Shown in pieces: positions 9,045-22,100 of a stretch of DNA of 64,000 bases. Within the stretch, counting starts at the first letter, position 1. Each line of letters opens with the position of its first letter. Position numbers and translations under genes: made by a program. This DNA is from Yamagishiella unicocca (Eukaryota > Chlorophyta > Chlorophyceae > Chlamydomonadales > Volvocaceae): assembly GCA_003116995.1 (NCBI GenBank), contig BDSL01000103.1:124001-188000 (forward strand), in the 5' to 3' direction. The notes under the pieces are model-generated. The model was not told where the DNA came from, ran no database searches, and saw nothing but the letters and a program-made list of their open reading frames with translations.

Positions 9045-10889
9045 CACATCCCTTCACTGTAGGGATCACTGTAGGGATATTGAATCGGAAATTGCCGTAC
9101 ATTACAGAGGATAGACCAGCCCTAGTTTACCGGTAGTCAACCAACCCCATTCCTGGCTTTCGGTATTGTTAAATCCGAGCGGTAGCGCGCCATGCGCTCC
9201 AAGGCGCCAGGGCGTCTGTACACTTGTAAATAAAAGCAACACGTCCAACTGTTCTGCCGTCCGGCAACTATTCACCTTCTGCCATGTTCACGAGCAGGCC
9301 CGTCTATACCGTACGACAAATGACGTTCTTGGGGTTGACCTTGCCAAGCACCACAAGAGGCGTGCATCAATGAAGGCATGCTGCACCAAGGCTTGACAAC
9401 AAGCTCATCACGACAGGCTACCTGCCAGTCCTCTCCTCATTACTTGCCATCACTCCCTAATGCTCTAAAAGCCCCTGGAGGCACAGCCACAGCCCTGTGA
9501 AAGCACCCGACAACACCTGCCAATGCGACGTCCCATCCGCTCTCCCCCCCTTCCTCGGCTGCGAAGCGTCCACTTCGGATTAGAAAGAACGACATGGGGA
9601 GGCACATGCGAACAAATTGCCCAAGGGATGTCTCCACTTTCCAGACAAGGAACGACTGAGCCACTGCGCTCTCGACAAGTACAATCTGTCCCACCGTCTG
9701 TTCCACCAACGCTGCATGTGGCGCCGGCAGCCGCAGTGCGCCGGCAGCTGTTACCGTGCCCTTCGGCTGCAGCTCTCGTCCGACGAGGCCCGGCCGTACG
9801 CCGCCTCGTCAGCCCAGAGACACGGGTTACGACCTGTGTTTCCCTATTTGCACGATTTGCATGACACACCAGTACGGTGATGCGTCCTGGCGCGTTTCCA
9901 CCCGGGCGCGAAGTTCGGATTTCCGGAGCCGACGCCACGATGGGCTTCCAGGTGGCCACCAATGTGCAGTTATACGAGAGCCGTACCGCGTCGTGCAGTT
10001 GGGAACAACGTCATGTAAAGGCGCCCAGCGCTGCCCAGCCCGCCCCTCTGCGGTCGCAGCCCAGAGCTGACCACCACATCCTGTCGCGGGCGCCCGCGTA
10101 TCGCCGTGCAAATGCTCGGCGCCGACCACCACCCAGCACCCGGAGCTGGCTGTGACGGCTTTGCCTTCGTCCTGCTCGCGCGGCGCCCCCGTTCAGCACC
10201 CGACGCTACTTGGATTCCAGCTGTTCTTGACAGAACTTCTGTAGCGTGGGTACCATGCGAGCCGAAATATTCGGCATCCTGCGGCGGCGGAACGCAAGGC
10301 TGGTTGGTGTCTTGTCTTAATGATCGCCGCTGCTAAATATCTGTCCGACGTCCGCATGCGCTTCAGCCTCGCAGCTTCTGGGTGCGCACCATCAGGGTGC
10401 GGACTCCTCCTAGAAACCAGCGTCGCGCGGGCTGCATGTGGCTTCGCGCCACAGCTCCAGGTCGAAGCGGGGGCCCGCCTCACGGATCGCATTCAGCGTC
10501 GCGCAAAAGACCGCTTGCAGTCCTAGGGCCCCAGCAGCCCCGACACAATGGGAGGCCCGGCCCCGCCCCGGCAGCTGGGAAACGAGCTTACACGCACACG
10601 GTGAGCCCCAGCAACATACACGTGACATCTACCTCTGTCAAATCGTGCGTCGGGGGCATCGTGCATGGAGACTGTCAGGTCGCATTTACGGCGGCTGTCA
10701 AACTCCCATGCTGTCGTACTCCGGCGCAACCAAAAGGTGCAGAAAAGAACCAGTTTGCACCGCCAGGTGCGAAGGGACAAGCAGATGCTTGGAGGTGCCT
10801 TAGAGCGCTGTGCAGAGGTATAGTGCCAGATGACGCCACATTGGCATAGGGGCCATGCCGTTGAGCACCGGCACGCAGCCAAGACTCAC
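9045..10889. other. No recognisable gene
   Basis: Open frames here are short, overlap on both strands and show no family motif. A minus-strand frame at 10410-10628 (containing LNAIREAGPRFDLELW) looks somewhat protein-like and could be a 3' exon of the neighbouring profilin-like gene. However, the available splice acceptors do not put it in the required phase. Confidence 0.5.
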
Positions 10890-11394
10890 TGGTACGTTAT
10901 TAGCCCGTAGCATGGTTGTCCCCCGAGCCCCTTCTCGATCTTGCACACAGCACATCCTTCGCTCTCCTCCGGCACGCCACCCATGGTGCGGCCGTACACC
11001 AGCGGTGGATGATGCCGGTGAACCTGACCCCGACAAAGGCACCGGGGCGTGGGGAATCTGATGCGACGTAATCCGCAGGGCCATGCGGACTGTGCTTCTC
11101 TACGTGAGCCACGGCAGCTCACCTCATAGCGAGTCCCCAGCACTACCATTCCATGCTTGATTGCTTCGTCGCGCTCGTTGAACAAAGCTTCGAGCGGCTT
11201 GAGCTCGGAGGGCTCCACCTATAGAATGTAAATAAAGCCCTTACTATGGCTCCAGGCTCGCTCGCCTCAGCACCTCGCTAGCGTCTCACCGTGAAGCTAG
11301 ACGCTAATACCGTCCCTTGTTCATCAAAGAAGAGAAACCTGGAAGCATCCTTGAATACAGTCTTTGCAGCTTCTGTAATGGCAGCTTGGCTCAT
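10890..11394 (-). CDS. Profilin-like actin-binding protein (C-terminal exon not resolved)
   Basis: Three exons join in phase: 11394-11290, 11218-11123 and 11023-10890, with introns of 71 and 99 bases and GT-AG ends. The product starts MSQAAITEAAKTVF and follows the profilin order: N-terminal helix, strand RFLFFDEQGTVLASSF, helix around PSELKPLEALFNERD, strand MVVLGTRYEV, then a segment ending in CYGLITYQ. Profilins are small cytosolic actin-monomer-binding proteins of about 125-140 residues that feed actin assembly. The 111 residues found lack the final C-terminal helix. The last exon ends at a good GTGAGT donor, so at least one more exon is expected below 10888, and I could not identify it. 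A truncated gene is possible. The profilin assignment rests on fold order, not on an exact family motif. Confidence 0.6.
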
Positions 11395-14300
11395 AGCGCT
11401 ATCGAGAGAATGTAAATGAAACAAGGAAATTTAGGGGCTAACTTTGAAATTAACAAACATAGGGGCTTCAGTGCAATCGTTCTCGAAGTCACCGCATCAA
11501 TATTACGCTGCCAAATATTATGCAACTGAAGGGGAAGCCCCACGGTCCACGCCCCATTCTCGTACGGCAGCTGGGCAGGTTGGGGCCAGGGCTGATAACC
11601 CTATCAATGTCCTTGCTGATCAGACGTATATGCAAAATGCCTTGCATGGCTTCTGAAATGGTCTTGCCAGCTAATGATTCAGCGCGGGAAACTAACTGGG
11701 TGTATGCCCTATCAATAATTGAGTATTTTTTCAATTACCACCTCGCCAGTTCGCTGCTGTTTGCCGTTACTGTAATGTGGTGGATTCGAAGGGTATGTAA
11801 TCGCGTCCCGGTGCCTAACCCCTGTTCAGACACCCTGCGCACGGGTTATAAATTCCTAGACAAGCATCGTTCCCACGCAGGAGGCAAGTACTGGCGGGCA
11901 AGGGCGGGAACCGGTCCTTGCCCGAACGGAAACACTTTGGGCCATGATTAGCTGGTGCCGCCATGTTGTAGCGTGAACCCGGCAGAACCACGCAAAACAT
12001 AAATCGATACTTTGCAGAAAGGCTGATTCACTAAAACCAGACTTAAAGAAGAAAATCCCTTAACAAACGATGCTGAAAGGGCACCTTCTGTAGAGCGTCT
12101 TGGAAGGCTGATGACGCCTGTACGGCAACCGGCGACTTTCCGTGCCGGCCCTATAAATCGTCTTTGCCGGCCAGTGCACGGGGACTCGGAATACCGGCTG
12201 AAATCCTAAAGCGTCTGCAGGGTCGCGCCTTGCCTGAGGCATCACTTCAGTACGCCTTACGAGCACCCAGACGAGCACTACAGCACGCCACTCGAGCACG
12301 GCACCCCAGCATGCCCACGCAGCATACCGATGGACCGAGTAATCGCTCCTGAGCTGGAAATTTGCGTTGGCCTCCCAGCAAAATCGTCTTACAAAGCTGA
12401 TGTCCAGCTAGGTCCGGAACAGCGCAAACAGCGTGCGCCCTAATGCTGCACGGCAGAGGTGGCGCATCCAACATGGCCCTTGCTACACAGTGCGAATATC
12501 CAAAGGCATGCAGTGGAAGGCAACGGCCAAGGAAGGACAGCCAAGCGTGATCCGCTCATGTTGCAGGCCTCCCCAGCTGCAGGCCAGAGCGATGTTGGCG
12601 GTGCTGCCTGTGATGCCGGACATGCAGTACATGCGGGAGCGAATCAGGCGTACCAAATGTGACCTAGAGCAACTAGCCGTAGTCTCACGCCGTGCTCCTG
12701 GCCAGTACCGGGTGGACCCTAGGGCTGCATGGGATCCACCTCTCCACCCACATGTGGTTGTGGGCGGTTTCCTTCGGGTTGCAATCAAGACTGCTCTAAT
12801 TATCCGACCGGTTTGTACCGAACGTCCCCTCCCGAGTGACACGGCGGAAACGGTACCAGGGACCTGGCGACAAGAGCAAACATTTAAACATAAAGTTTAC
12901 ATATTTGAAGTGGGATACACAGGAGACCTACAATCAACACGCTGAGAAACCGAACAACACGAGAAACTAGCAGCCAAACTATGCAAGGCAGGGTGTAATT
13001 CTGAACCACAAATCGCCAACCTGGGGGCCACAGGCACGCACGCTCCCGAAGACCCTCAAAACACTCCTCCACAAGGTGGGGACAACACCAGGGCAAGGCA
13101 TGAGGGCGTGGACAAAAATACACACCCGTACGGTCAAGACAGCCTGTTCAATCATCCGGGCCAGGCGACATCTGGAGGGCAAACCTTACTAATATACTAG
13201 GTTACTAGACACCCCGGTGGTGCGGGCATAAAGGAGCGACTTCATGGAAACCATTGCGCCTGATCCTGGTGGTGGTCATAGGAAGGTCTAAGTTATCTCA
13301 GACGCGCTACATCATACCCTTATTAATTAACTGGCTGATCGTCCGGCAGCCAACCAATTGTTACCACCGCAGGGGGAAAGCACAAAGCAGGGCATCCGGA
13401 ACCCCGATGATGGCGCCCCCTGCCACATCATCGGTTGCGTCTGATCCGTCATATGCCAGACAGGATGGGAACGTTACTTAGCGTAGATAGATGCCGTTAT
13501 GCCGCCTGGGCTGCACCAGACCCCGTGCGGTTTCGTCTGGGCGTTTGGGAGTTGTGGTTAACCGTCCCCAGGGTCGATCGGTCTCGAGGTAAACGCACTA
13601 TGTTGCGGCGATGAGCTGCATGTATTTCAGGGTCTTCCGTCGTACCAAAGCGTGCGGGATGACTTTTGAGGGAGCTGTGCGTTCCACGGTCGCGAAATGC
13701 GGACCATAATGATGGCTGCGCCTCCGGGTGCTAATGGCCACTTTCTTGCATGAAGTTTGGGAGAAGCGGCCCTTCATCCTGCGGTCCTCTATCTCGGCTC
13801 CAACCGGTACGGCACGACTTGGCATGGCGGCTGGGGCATACCAGGAGAGAGGCCGTACCACCTTTCTGGTCATCAGTCTGTGATTGTCCTGATTCTGTTG
13901 TCTTCCGAGTGAGGTCTCATCTCTCACGCTCTCCATGCCGCTCCTCCACTTCCCCTTGCCACTAGCTAGCCGTCACTAGCTCTCCCTCCTCCCCTCGGCG
14001 GGACCGTAGCGGCAGTAGTGAAAGCGACACACAGTGCCCCACAGGATCTACTGCAGGATCCTGCCCCTTAATGCCTGGCTGCAGCTCGTCTTGGCGGGAT
14101 GCCCTTACTTTCTCCATCCCATTGCCCGAATTTCCTCCCGAACATACACCCGATACAATGATACACAAAACGGTTTCGGAACCAATATGTTGATGCTTGT
14201 ACATGGGGCGTCCCAGGAGCAAGTTGACGAGTAAACGTCGACGATGCGCACCATCACACGAAGCGGCGAGCTAGACCCTGCCTGCTGGACAGGGCTGGAC

Positions 14301-15007
14301 GGGTTCGTTGCCCTCTTCACCTGCCACCCCTGACCGCTTACTTACCGGAGGGACACAGCCAGAGGGCAGGAGACTGAAATCACGTATTGGGCGCCTGGAG
14401 CGCTGCAATACCCACTTGAGAATACAACAGAGGGTTCGCAAGTTATGACCCGAGGAATCTTTCATCGACTCCTCAACTTGGCCCGCGCTGGGACAATAAT
14501 TTCCAAACAGGAGAGGGATTTGATACATGGGAAATTTAACCGGGACTTATAGCAACAGCGAACATCAAGCATTCCGGTACGTTGTCGTAGCTCCAGAACC
14601 AAAGTTTAAACCATGGTTGGTGTCACCAGCGTTTTTTCTCCGCCCTGCGTATATCTATTACATCTTAAACCTAATGAGATACTGCGCTTATCCAAACGTC
14701 GCTTGCCCCAAGCTTGGCGAAGGTGTTTTACTCTACACAGTTGGCCCCAACATTTGCGCCTGTGCCAAATGCTCTCCATTGCTGTTTATACGAGGGCACA
14801 TTGAATTGCTGTTAGTGTAACATATTCGTGATTATCCTCCAAGGCGCCCTCTTGCGCAGAAGCCCATGTCCGAAAGCAGCGGCGACACTCCTGACTGGCT
14901 GAGGCAGCACACAGAGGTCTGGCCGCTATAACAAAAGGAGTAGTGTCCTGCCAATCCAATGACTCGATTGCCACGGCTAAACTGATGGATTACGTGCTCA
15001 TGGCTCC
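11395..15007. other. Gene-poor stretch
   Basis: The sequence has clearly lower GC than its surroundings and only short overlapping frames. A minus-strand frame at 11489-11734 is the most protein-like but has no recognised motif. Nothing else can be supported. Confidence 0.5.
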
Positions 15008-17763
15008 ATGCCGAACCTGGCCCTTGCGCAGACCCCGAGCAAGATCTTCCTGGCTTGTAGCAGCAGTGACGATGATGACGATCTGCCACTTATGCGGCGC
15101 GTTGCGGGCGCGGGGGCTGCTGTCGCAGCAGGTGAGGTCCGACGCAGAGCTCTTGAGGCACCTGGCAAGCGATTGACACCGAATCTCACCCGCCCAACCT
15201 TGCCAAGGTAACGCTGCGGCACCCGTTACAACGGCAGCCCAGCCGAGCCAGGTTGCAACGCAGCAGCCGGGGCAACAACAAGATGCGGCACCCGCTCCTG
15301 TCTTCAAAGACGAACCCATGCCGGGGAAAAACGCCGGCATAGATGGCCAGAAGGACGCGCCGGGCCTGGTGCAGTCGCAGCAGTCCGCGCTGCCACTGGC
15401 GAAACAACCAGCACAGCTGCCCGCAGACGGACCCTCCATCGCCATGCCTCTAGGTGTCGTCGGGGAAAGCGGCCGGCTTCCTATCATGATGCCGGACAAG
15501 GTGAACCGCAATAAGGTGAGGCTGCGGCAGGTGCCTGCCCAGCCCATACACCCGTCCCCGAGGGTGACGTGGGTGCGGCGGCGGCCACCGTCGTGACTGA
15601 TATGTTTTGGGGGGCCCGTGTGTGTTCCCGCTGCACGCATTAGCGCACCAGACACACCTGAACGTCCGCCTATATCACCATGGTGGCAGGGTGGACGAGG
15701 AAAGGCCGCTGCACCCGGTGCGCGATCGGATGGGCTTCCGCAGCGCGTCTGATCTCCGCCCACCAGCCCAACTGCCCACCTGCCCTTGCGACCGGCCCCG
15801 CACAGCCGCCCCGTGCCCTTGCTCGGCTCCCAACACCTTCCCGCCTAACATCATCACCCCGGTGCGCCCAGCCACGCATTCGCATGTGCCTTACCGCTGT
15901 GATCCTAGCCACACGTCGTCGCGCAGCCACGCATTCGCATGTGCCTTACCGCTGTGATCCTAGCCACACGTCGTCGCCCTGCCGCACCCGCAGATCCTCA
16001 TGGAGCTGCCGTACGTAGCGGGCTCCGGGGACAGCCACAGCCACGGAGCGGCGGACTTGAGCGGGGACTCCGGGGCGGTGGGGCGGGTCATTGTGGTGGG
16101 CGGAGCGAAGGGCGCGGCGGCAGCAGGTGAGGCGGGGTCCAGGCTGGTTGTGAGGGGTCACACCTGCCGTCTCGTGTGACGAAACCTGCCTGCCTGGCTG
16201 CCGCTTCACCGGCGATCAGGCCGGCAATAAACATATGAGGAGCCTGAGTTGCGCGGCGTGGGTGCAGCGACTTGGGTGCTGGGGCTCGGGTCGGGGGCAA
16301 GGGCTAGGTGGCAAGGGACGGGCACGTCAAAACGTGTGTTTGGGGGTGCTGAGTGGGTGCCACTGGGAGAGGGAGCCGGAGGCGAAGGGAGGCAACCCGT
16401 GAGTTAGTACCGTGGAGGAGTATGGGAGCAGACCCGTGGGTCGGCATTGAAAAGTAAAACCGATTAGGAAACGTCTGGGTGGTGGAGGGGCGACCGGATA
16501 CCTGACAGCGCCTGCGTCCTCTGCCGCCTGGCTGCAGGCGCGGGAGGGTCCGACGGCAAGGGCTGCGAGCTGCAGCTGCAGGTGGACCTCAAGGGGGTGG
16601 TGTACAACGCCTGGGTGCTGCCTTTGGCCGCCACAGCACTAGTGCTCAACATAGGGCCCACGGAGGCGAAGGTGAGGGCCCGCACGGGCAAGGGCGCAGG
16701 AGGAGAGAGCTTGCCGCATGGGCAGGATCCGCCTTGTCTTGTCCTGTCAACCCTGAACAGCATGGACAGAGCTTGTCGCCCTAACTGCCACCCAACTCAC
16801 GCCTAGCGTCCAGGTCGAGTCGCTGTTTAATGACTTTATTCGGTTGCGGGAGGCGGTTAATCCGTACGCGGGGGACTCTGATGGCGAGGACGCAGGGCTC
16901 GCGTACCTGCTTGACGGCGATGACGAAAACTATCAAATCGGTGGGTTTTGAGGAAGACCCGTGAATCGGTAGGTGGGTAGCGTAAGAAAGCGGGGGGATC
17001 CTACGAGGCACAGTATCGGACTGGCTATAGGACACTCAAAATGTGGAGCGTATGTGTGTGGGGGGGTGCATCAAGGAACCGGTTACTCGACGTGGGAAGT
17101 GTAGCTGGCACATAGGCTTCGGACACCTGGTGTGTGGGGGGGAAGCGGGGGTAGCATAGAGCGCATAAAGCGATTCATGAGGGGGAGGCGTGGGTGGGCG
17201 GTAAGGCGCCCGCGCTGGTGCTGGGATGTGATTGCCCCTGGGCGAAGCCGGTACCGCTGTGCAAGGGGTTTCGGGGCTTGTTTTGTTGCGCCTGCTGACG
17301 AGCGGGGCGCGTCCGGCAGCTGCCTCCACTTGCCGGTCGCACTGAGTCGGGTTTGGCGCTTGGTTTTTGTAAGCTGTGTGGTGGAAAGCGGTGCCATAGG
17401 TTCAGCTGGGCAGTGCGAGAGACCGTATACGCCATGCCCATTGGTCCCTGCAACAGCTGGCCGCCTGCCCCTGCGTCCCCAGGGGGCGTTGCAGCCGGAG
17501 AGGACGGACCCGGTGCGGCCGCTAAGGGCGCCAAGCCGCGCAAGAACGCGGCAGGGACGGGCAAGAAGGCGACGGTCGCGGACAAGAAGCCGGCGAAGAA
17601 GGCGGGGACCGGCGCCAAGGCAGGCGGAAGCGCCAAGAAGGCGCTGGGTGTCAAGGGCGGCGTGGCGAAGAAGGCGGGGGCAGGTGCCGCTGCGGGCGGG
17701 GGTGCTGCGCGCAAGAAACCGGCTTCTGCGGCCAAGCCCAAGAAAGGGACCGGGGGCAAGTAA
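15008..17763 (+). CDS. BIN4: BIN4-like DNA topoisomerase VI accessory subunit
   Basis: Six exons (15008-15131, 15208-15515, 15994-16126, 16538-16671, 16814-16940, 17483-17763) join in phase into 368 residues. Recognition comes from the central block shared with plant BIN4/MIDGET: LPIMMPDKVNRNK, then a segment with DLSGDSGAVGRVIVV, then QVDLKGVVYNAWVLP and ALVLNIGPTEAKVESLFNDF. The N-terminus has an acidic SSSDDDDDLPL stretch. The C-terminal 90 residues are a lysine/alanine/glycine tail like histone H1 or AT-hook regions, expected to bind DNA. In plants BIN4 works with topoisomerase VI during endoreduplication and genome maintenance in the nucleus. The start ATG is the first in frame with the acidic region. 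An upstream 5' exon cannot be excluded. The gene is convergent with the Pol I subunit gene. Confidence 0.85.
15870..15978 (+). repeat. 55-bp tandem duplication beside a BIN4 3' splice site
   Basis: Two adjacent copies of a 55-base unit beginning AGCCACGCATTCGCATGTGC lie in BIN4 intron 2 and end 15 bases before exon 3. Confidence 0.9.
16941..17000 (+). repeat. Intronic repeat family copy (BIN4 intron 5)
   Basis: The intron begins directly with the family's left end: the donor is GTGGGTTTTGAGGAAGACCC. Only the first 35 or so bases match clearly. Confidence 0.55.
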
Positions 17764-19199
17764 GGGAGCTGCGTGGCAGAGGCGGCAGTAGCAGCAGGCA
17801 GGCTGGCAGGAAGCCTTTTGGAGCGCATGTATGACCGCGTGACTTGTGCTGATACGGCGCGGATGCCGTGATAAGGGCTTCCCGGCTTGGCGGTGAATGG
17901 GCGAGCAGCTGATAGGGGGTGGCCTGCAGCCGCAACAAAGCCCGGGGTAGGTTACCGTGAGACATGTATACTACACGACAAGAGGGAGCAATCTTCGTGC
18001 CACCGGCTTTGGCCGTCACGGGGGATGCAATACCAACAGAGCGAGCGGATCTTCGTGCCACCGGCTTTGGCCGTCGCGGGGCCGACCTCGTGCATGGCGT
18101 GACAAGAGTCGCTGTGAGCTGGTCGTGCTGCTTCTGCGTGCTGTTCCCGCCCACCTGCTGCTCGCAACGCGGTTTCGGAGCTGCGACTGGGGCACGCGGT
18201 TCCCTCCCTGAGGAGCTCATCCAGCCGCAAGGACACGGAACCTTGGTGCTCCGTTACCTTACACCCGACGCGCCTCATGGGGGGGGGCCGGCCCCCTCAC
18301 GTGTTGCTTCCTCCGTACACGGGTTTTCTTTGCAACCCGGAGCACGTGGTACAGCATCCTACATGATGCGCGGCGTGTTGCAGGGTGCGGCGACAGCACT
18401 TCCAAACGACTTACTTGCCTCCTCGACAACAACGTCACAAGCCTCACAAGCCCGACGATGTTGCCGGATTCAGAACAAGCGTACCGTACATAGGGCCTCA
18501 CTAGCCGCGACTCGCAAGGCCCACGAGATCCTAGTGTCACCAGGCGCCCCGGGGTTACCTCGCATCTCGGCCATTCTCTTCGCGTCTCAGCCGGTATCGA
18601 AGCCTCTCACCCTAGCTAACGCCGCCCAATCCACCAGGCCGACTCATTCTCACTCACCTCATCCAATTTCCCTACAAGAAACCTTCGCGACTGCCTGATC
18701 TGGTCAGTGATGCCATTACTAAACCTCGTGCCATCAGTATCCGCCCCCGCCACTGTGCAAAGCCTCCCGGCTTCCCACATCCTATCTTCGCGCACACAAG
18801 CGAGGCACGGGCACCGGCTAGTACGTGTCACTTATAGGGCCCTATCCGCAACCCCCCTTCCAGGCACGTAGGTCAGCCGCGGTCCTCGGCGCCCTGTTGC
18901 TGCGCTCCCTCCCGTGACCCCCTCCCCGCCGCCCCACGGCTGCGGACATACCGCGTAGAACACGCCCAGCCAGCGACACATTCCCTCCCAGCTCCCCATG
19001 CCTACCCACCCAGCCCGGGTCCCATTTTTCAGCTCAACCCCCGCTTTAAGCGCTCTATCCCTCCTTCCCTTTCCTCCCCTTCCCCCGCTAGTAAAGTAGG
19101 AGTCTTCTATTCTCCTCCCGGGTGGTCGCTCCGCGGGTTTTCTCGCTTCCTCGCCCCCGCCCCCGCTCAAACGGGTTTCCTCGCTCCCCCTCCATCTCG
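17764..19199. other. Intergenic region between convergent BIN4 and Pol I genes
   Basis: It contains no recognisable gene. A 32-base direct repeat (17991-18022 and 18049-18080, starting ATCTTCGTGCCACCGGCTTT) is present. TTACA at 18259-18263, read on the minus strand as TGTAA, is a possible poly(A) signal for the Pol I gene. Confidence 0.5.
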
Positions 19200-22100
19200 C
19201 TACTTGATCTCCAGCTGCACCTTGATGTTCATGGCCGCCAGCTCGGTGGCTAGGAAGCGGAACACGTACGGCAGCGCCACTCGCTCGATGGTGGCGGAGC
19301 TGGTGGGCGCGCACTGGGGGCACACCGTCTTGCCGCCGGCATCGGAGCCGCCACCCAACATAAGGCCCTGCGCCGACAGGGGGCGTTGTGGGGACGGTGC
19401 GGGTTAGTGACGCCGAAACGTGTTACGACGACACAAACACACACAAAAACAGCACAAAAACAGCAGTAACATAATAACACACCCACAGTCCCACGCCCAC
19501 ACCCACGCGACCCACCGAGGTGACATCCGTGTTCGCCGCCGGCCTCCGCAGCGGCGTCAGCAGCGAGCCGCAGCACGTGCACACGTCAGCCACGTGGTAA
19601 TCCGAGCAGGCGTGCAGGCGGTCGTGCAGCAGGTAGGCGGCGCCGTGCGCCAGCAGCGAGTCGCGCTCCATCTCGCCGAAGCGGATGCCGCCGCCGAACT
19701 TGCGTCCCTTGATGGGCTGGCGTGTGAGGTTGTTGATGGGGCCCGTGGATCGAACCTGGAACTTGTCCGACACCATGTGGCGAAGGCGCTGGTAGTAGAC
19801 GGGCCCTATGTAGATGTCGCAGGGCATCTCCTGGCCCGTCACCCCGCTGATCATGGTCTCCTGCCCGTAGCGGGAAAAGCCCTGCCGCTCCAAGTACTCG
19901 CCCCACCGTTCCACGGGGCTGCCTGTGTTTGGGGTTTCGAGGAAGACCCGTGGATGCGAGAAAAAACCGTTTAGAACAGACGTTTTAAGATGCATGCTGG
20001 AGAACTCGGGTGCTTGGGGAGGGAGGGAGGGAGGGGGGGGCATAAGGACCGGTTAAAGGACTTAGGTGTAATAGCTGGCCCTTTAAAAAAAAGGGCCTTC
20101 GGACACATAGTTGTGGGCGCATACTGGAACGCTTTGGAAAAGCGAGGGGGGTTGGAGGGGGGGCGGGTTAGGATTCGACAGGAGGAGGGGGAGCTGGGAT
20201 GCGGAAATGGGGAGGTATGGGATTTGGGGCGAGGGCCAGCAGGGGGATAGGTGGTTAGTGTCGATGGGGTGAACGGGTGATGCCGTACGGTGATTAGGTG
20301 TCCCTGTGGCTGGTGGCTTACCCTTCTCCACTCCGTCTGAGCGCTGGAAGGGCGATGCGTCCACAAACTGCCCCGCCAGTGAGGCCCCCTTGGACACCAG
20401 GCTCTCGACCAACATGCCGATGGTCATGCGGGAGGGGAAGGCGTGTGGGTTGATGATGAGGTCGGGGCGGATGCCTGGGGCTCATGCGGAGGGGGCAGGG
20501 GGGGCAAGTGGGGAGGAAACCGGTGAATCGGCACAGGCGAAGAGGCAACAGAGGCGCGGGTTGGGCGTGACAGCAGGCACCGGTTGACATGACAGTGAGG
20601 AGGCCAGGAGGGACCAGCCGGCGGGCCCCTAGGGTGCCGCAACAAAGGGACAGCCGGCGCAGAGCTGGTGTGTATTGATGGGGTGGCCTCCGTCCGCTCG
20701 GGTCGGGAGCCGCAAAGGCCTGCTGGCCTGCTGGTACCAGACCCCGGACCTCCCACCACCCGCCCGCCACGAACCCAACCCACTCCCACCCGTGGCGGCG
20801 CAGAAGGGCATGTCCACATCAGGCCACAAGATGGACAGGACACCCTTCTGGCCGTGGCGCGACGCGAACTTGTCGCCGATGACCGGGTTGCGGTCGAAGC
20901 GCAGCCGGATGTTCGCGCGCTGGGGGGCCTCGGCGCCCCCGCTTCCGGACTTGGCGTTCACTCCGATGAGCGTCACCTGGGGGGCCGAGGAGCGGACGGG
21001 AGGAGGGGCGGGATGACTAGGGAGGAAAACCGTGGGGGCTGAGAAAGGAGGAAAAGGCAGTACCAGCGGATCGGGGATGCGGAGGGGTTCGCGAAGGGTG
21101 TAGGAGAGGAGACCCGTGTGTAGGGAGGGAGACGGCATGGCGGTCGGCTGTCGAAATGGCGGGTACCAGGGGTGTCTGCGCTTGCCGATCAAGACGGGCG
21201 AAATACCTCGTCCCCACGGTAGCGGGGCTGTATGCGGGCTGGGATCGGGCCGGGCTCAGACGCGTCTCGCCCCACCCTGACCAATCCACAACCCAAGCTC
21301 CCCCACATGCGTCCCAAACGTTAGCGCAAACTCGACCGATACTTCGTTTTGTGTCCTCTTACCACAAACGTGAGACGTGGCCACATCCACAGAATTCCGC
21401 TCGTCAACTCAGGTTTTCCGGCATGCACACACAACGCGTGCCCAGGACTAATCGCCGGCTAGGTTCTATCCTCCGTCGCTGTGTAACCGGGTCTTCTCGC
21501 CACCCCCGCTCTTGGTTTGTCGGCCGTGTATTCGCGGGTTATCCCTTACCCCCCTCCTTCCAGCCCCACCCGGCGCACCTGGTCCACCACCGCCACCTCC
21601 TCGCCCTTGAGCTTGTGCGTCTTGTACCGGCCGGTGTGCTCGTCCCGCGTCGTATAGTACGACTGCATTACGGGAGAACGGGCATGTGCAGGGCAAAGGT
21701 GAGGCGAGGGGACAGCGGGAGACTCAGCAAACCCGTCCGCGCTGCCTCCTCCTCCTCCGCCCCTCCCCCTCGCCAAACGGTCTCCCGCCCCCCCGACAGC
21801 GCCTAGTAAGCTAATCTCCCGACAGCCCCCCTCCCTCGGTTTGTCGGCCGCGGATAGACATAGCCGCCGAAGGTCGACATCCGACCTCCAACTTTTAGTT
21901 TCCGCAACCAAGTCCTCCAGCATGCATCAGGAAACGTCTGTGTCCCAAAACGGCTTTTCCTTCGTACACTGGTTTTCCTTGCAGCCCTCCTTCCCCGCCC
22001 TTCCCCCTCCACGCCCTCCCGCTGCCCACCTGCCCCGGCCAGATGATCGACCCCACCGCCGGCAGCCCGTCCTGCTCAATGCGGTCGCCGTCCTTATTGA

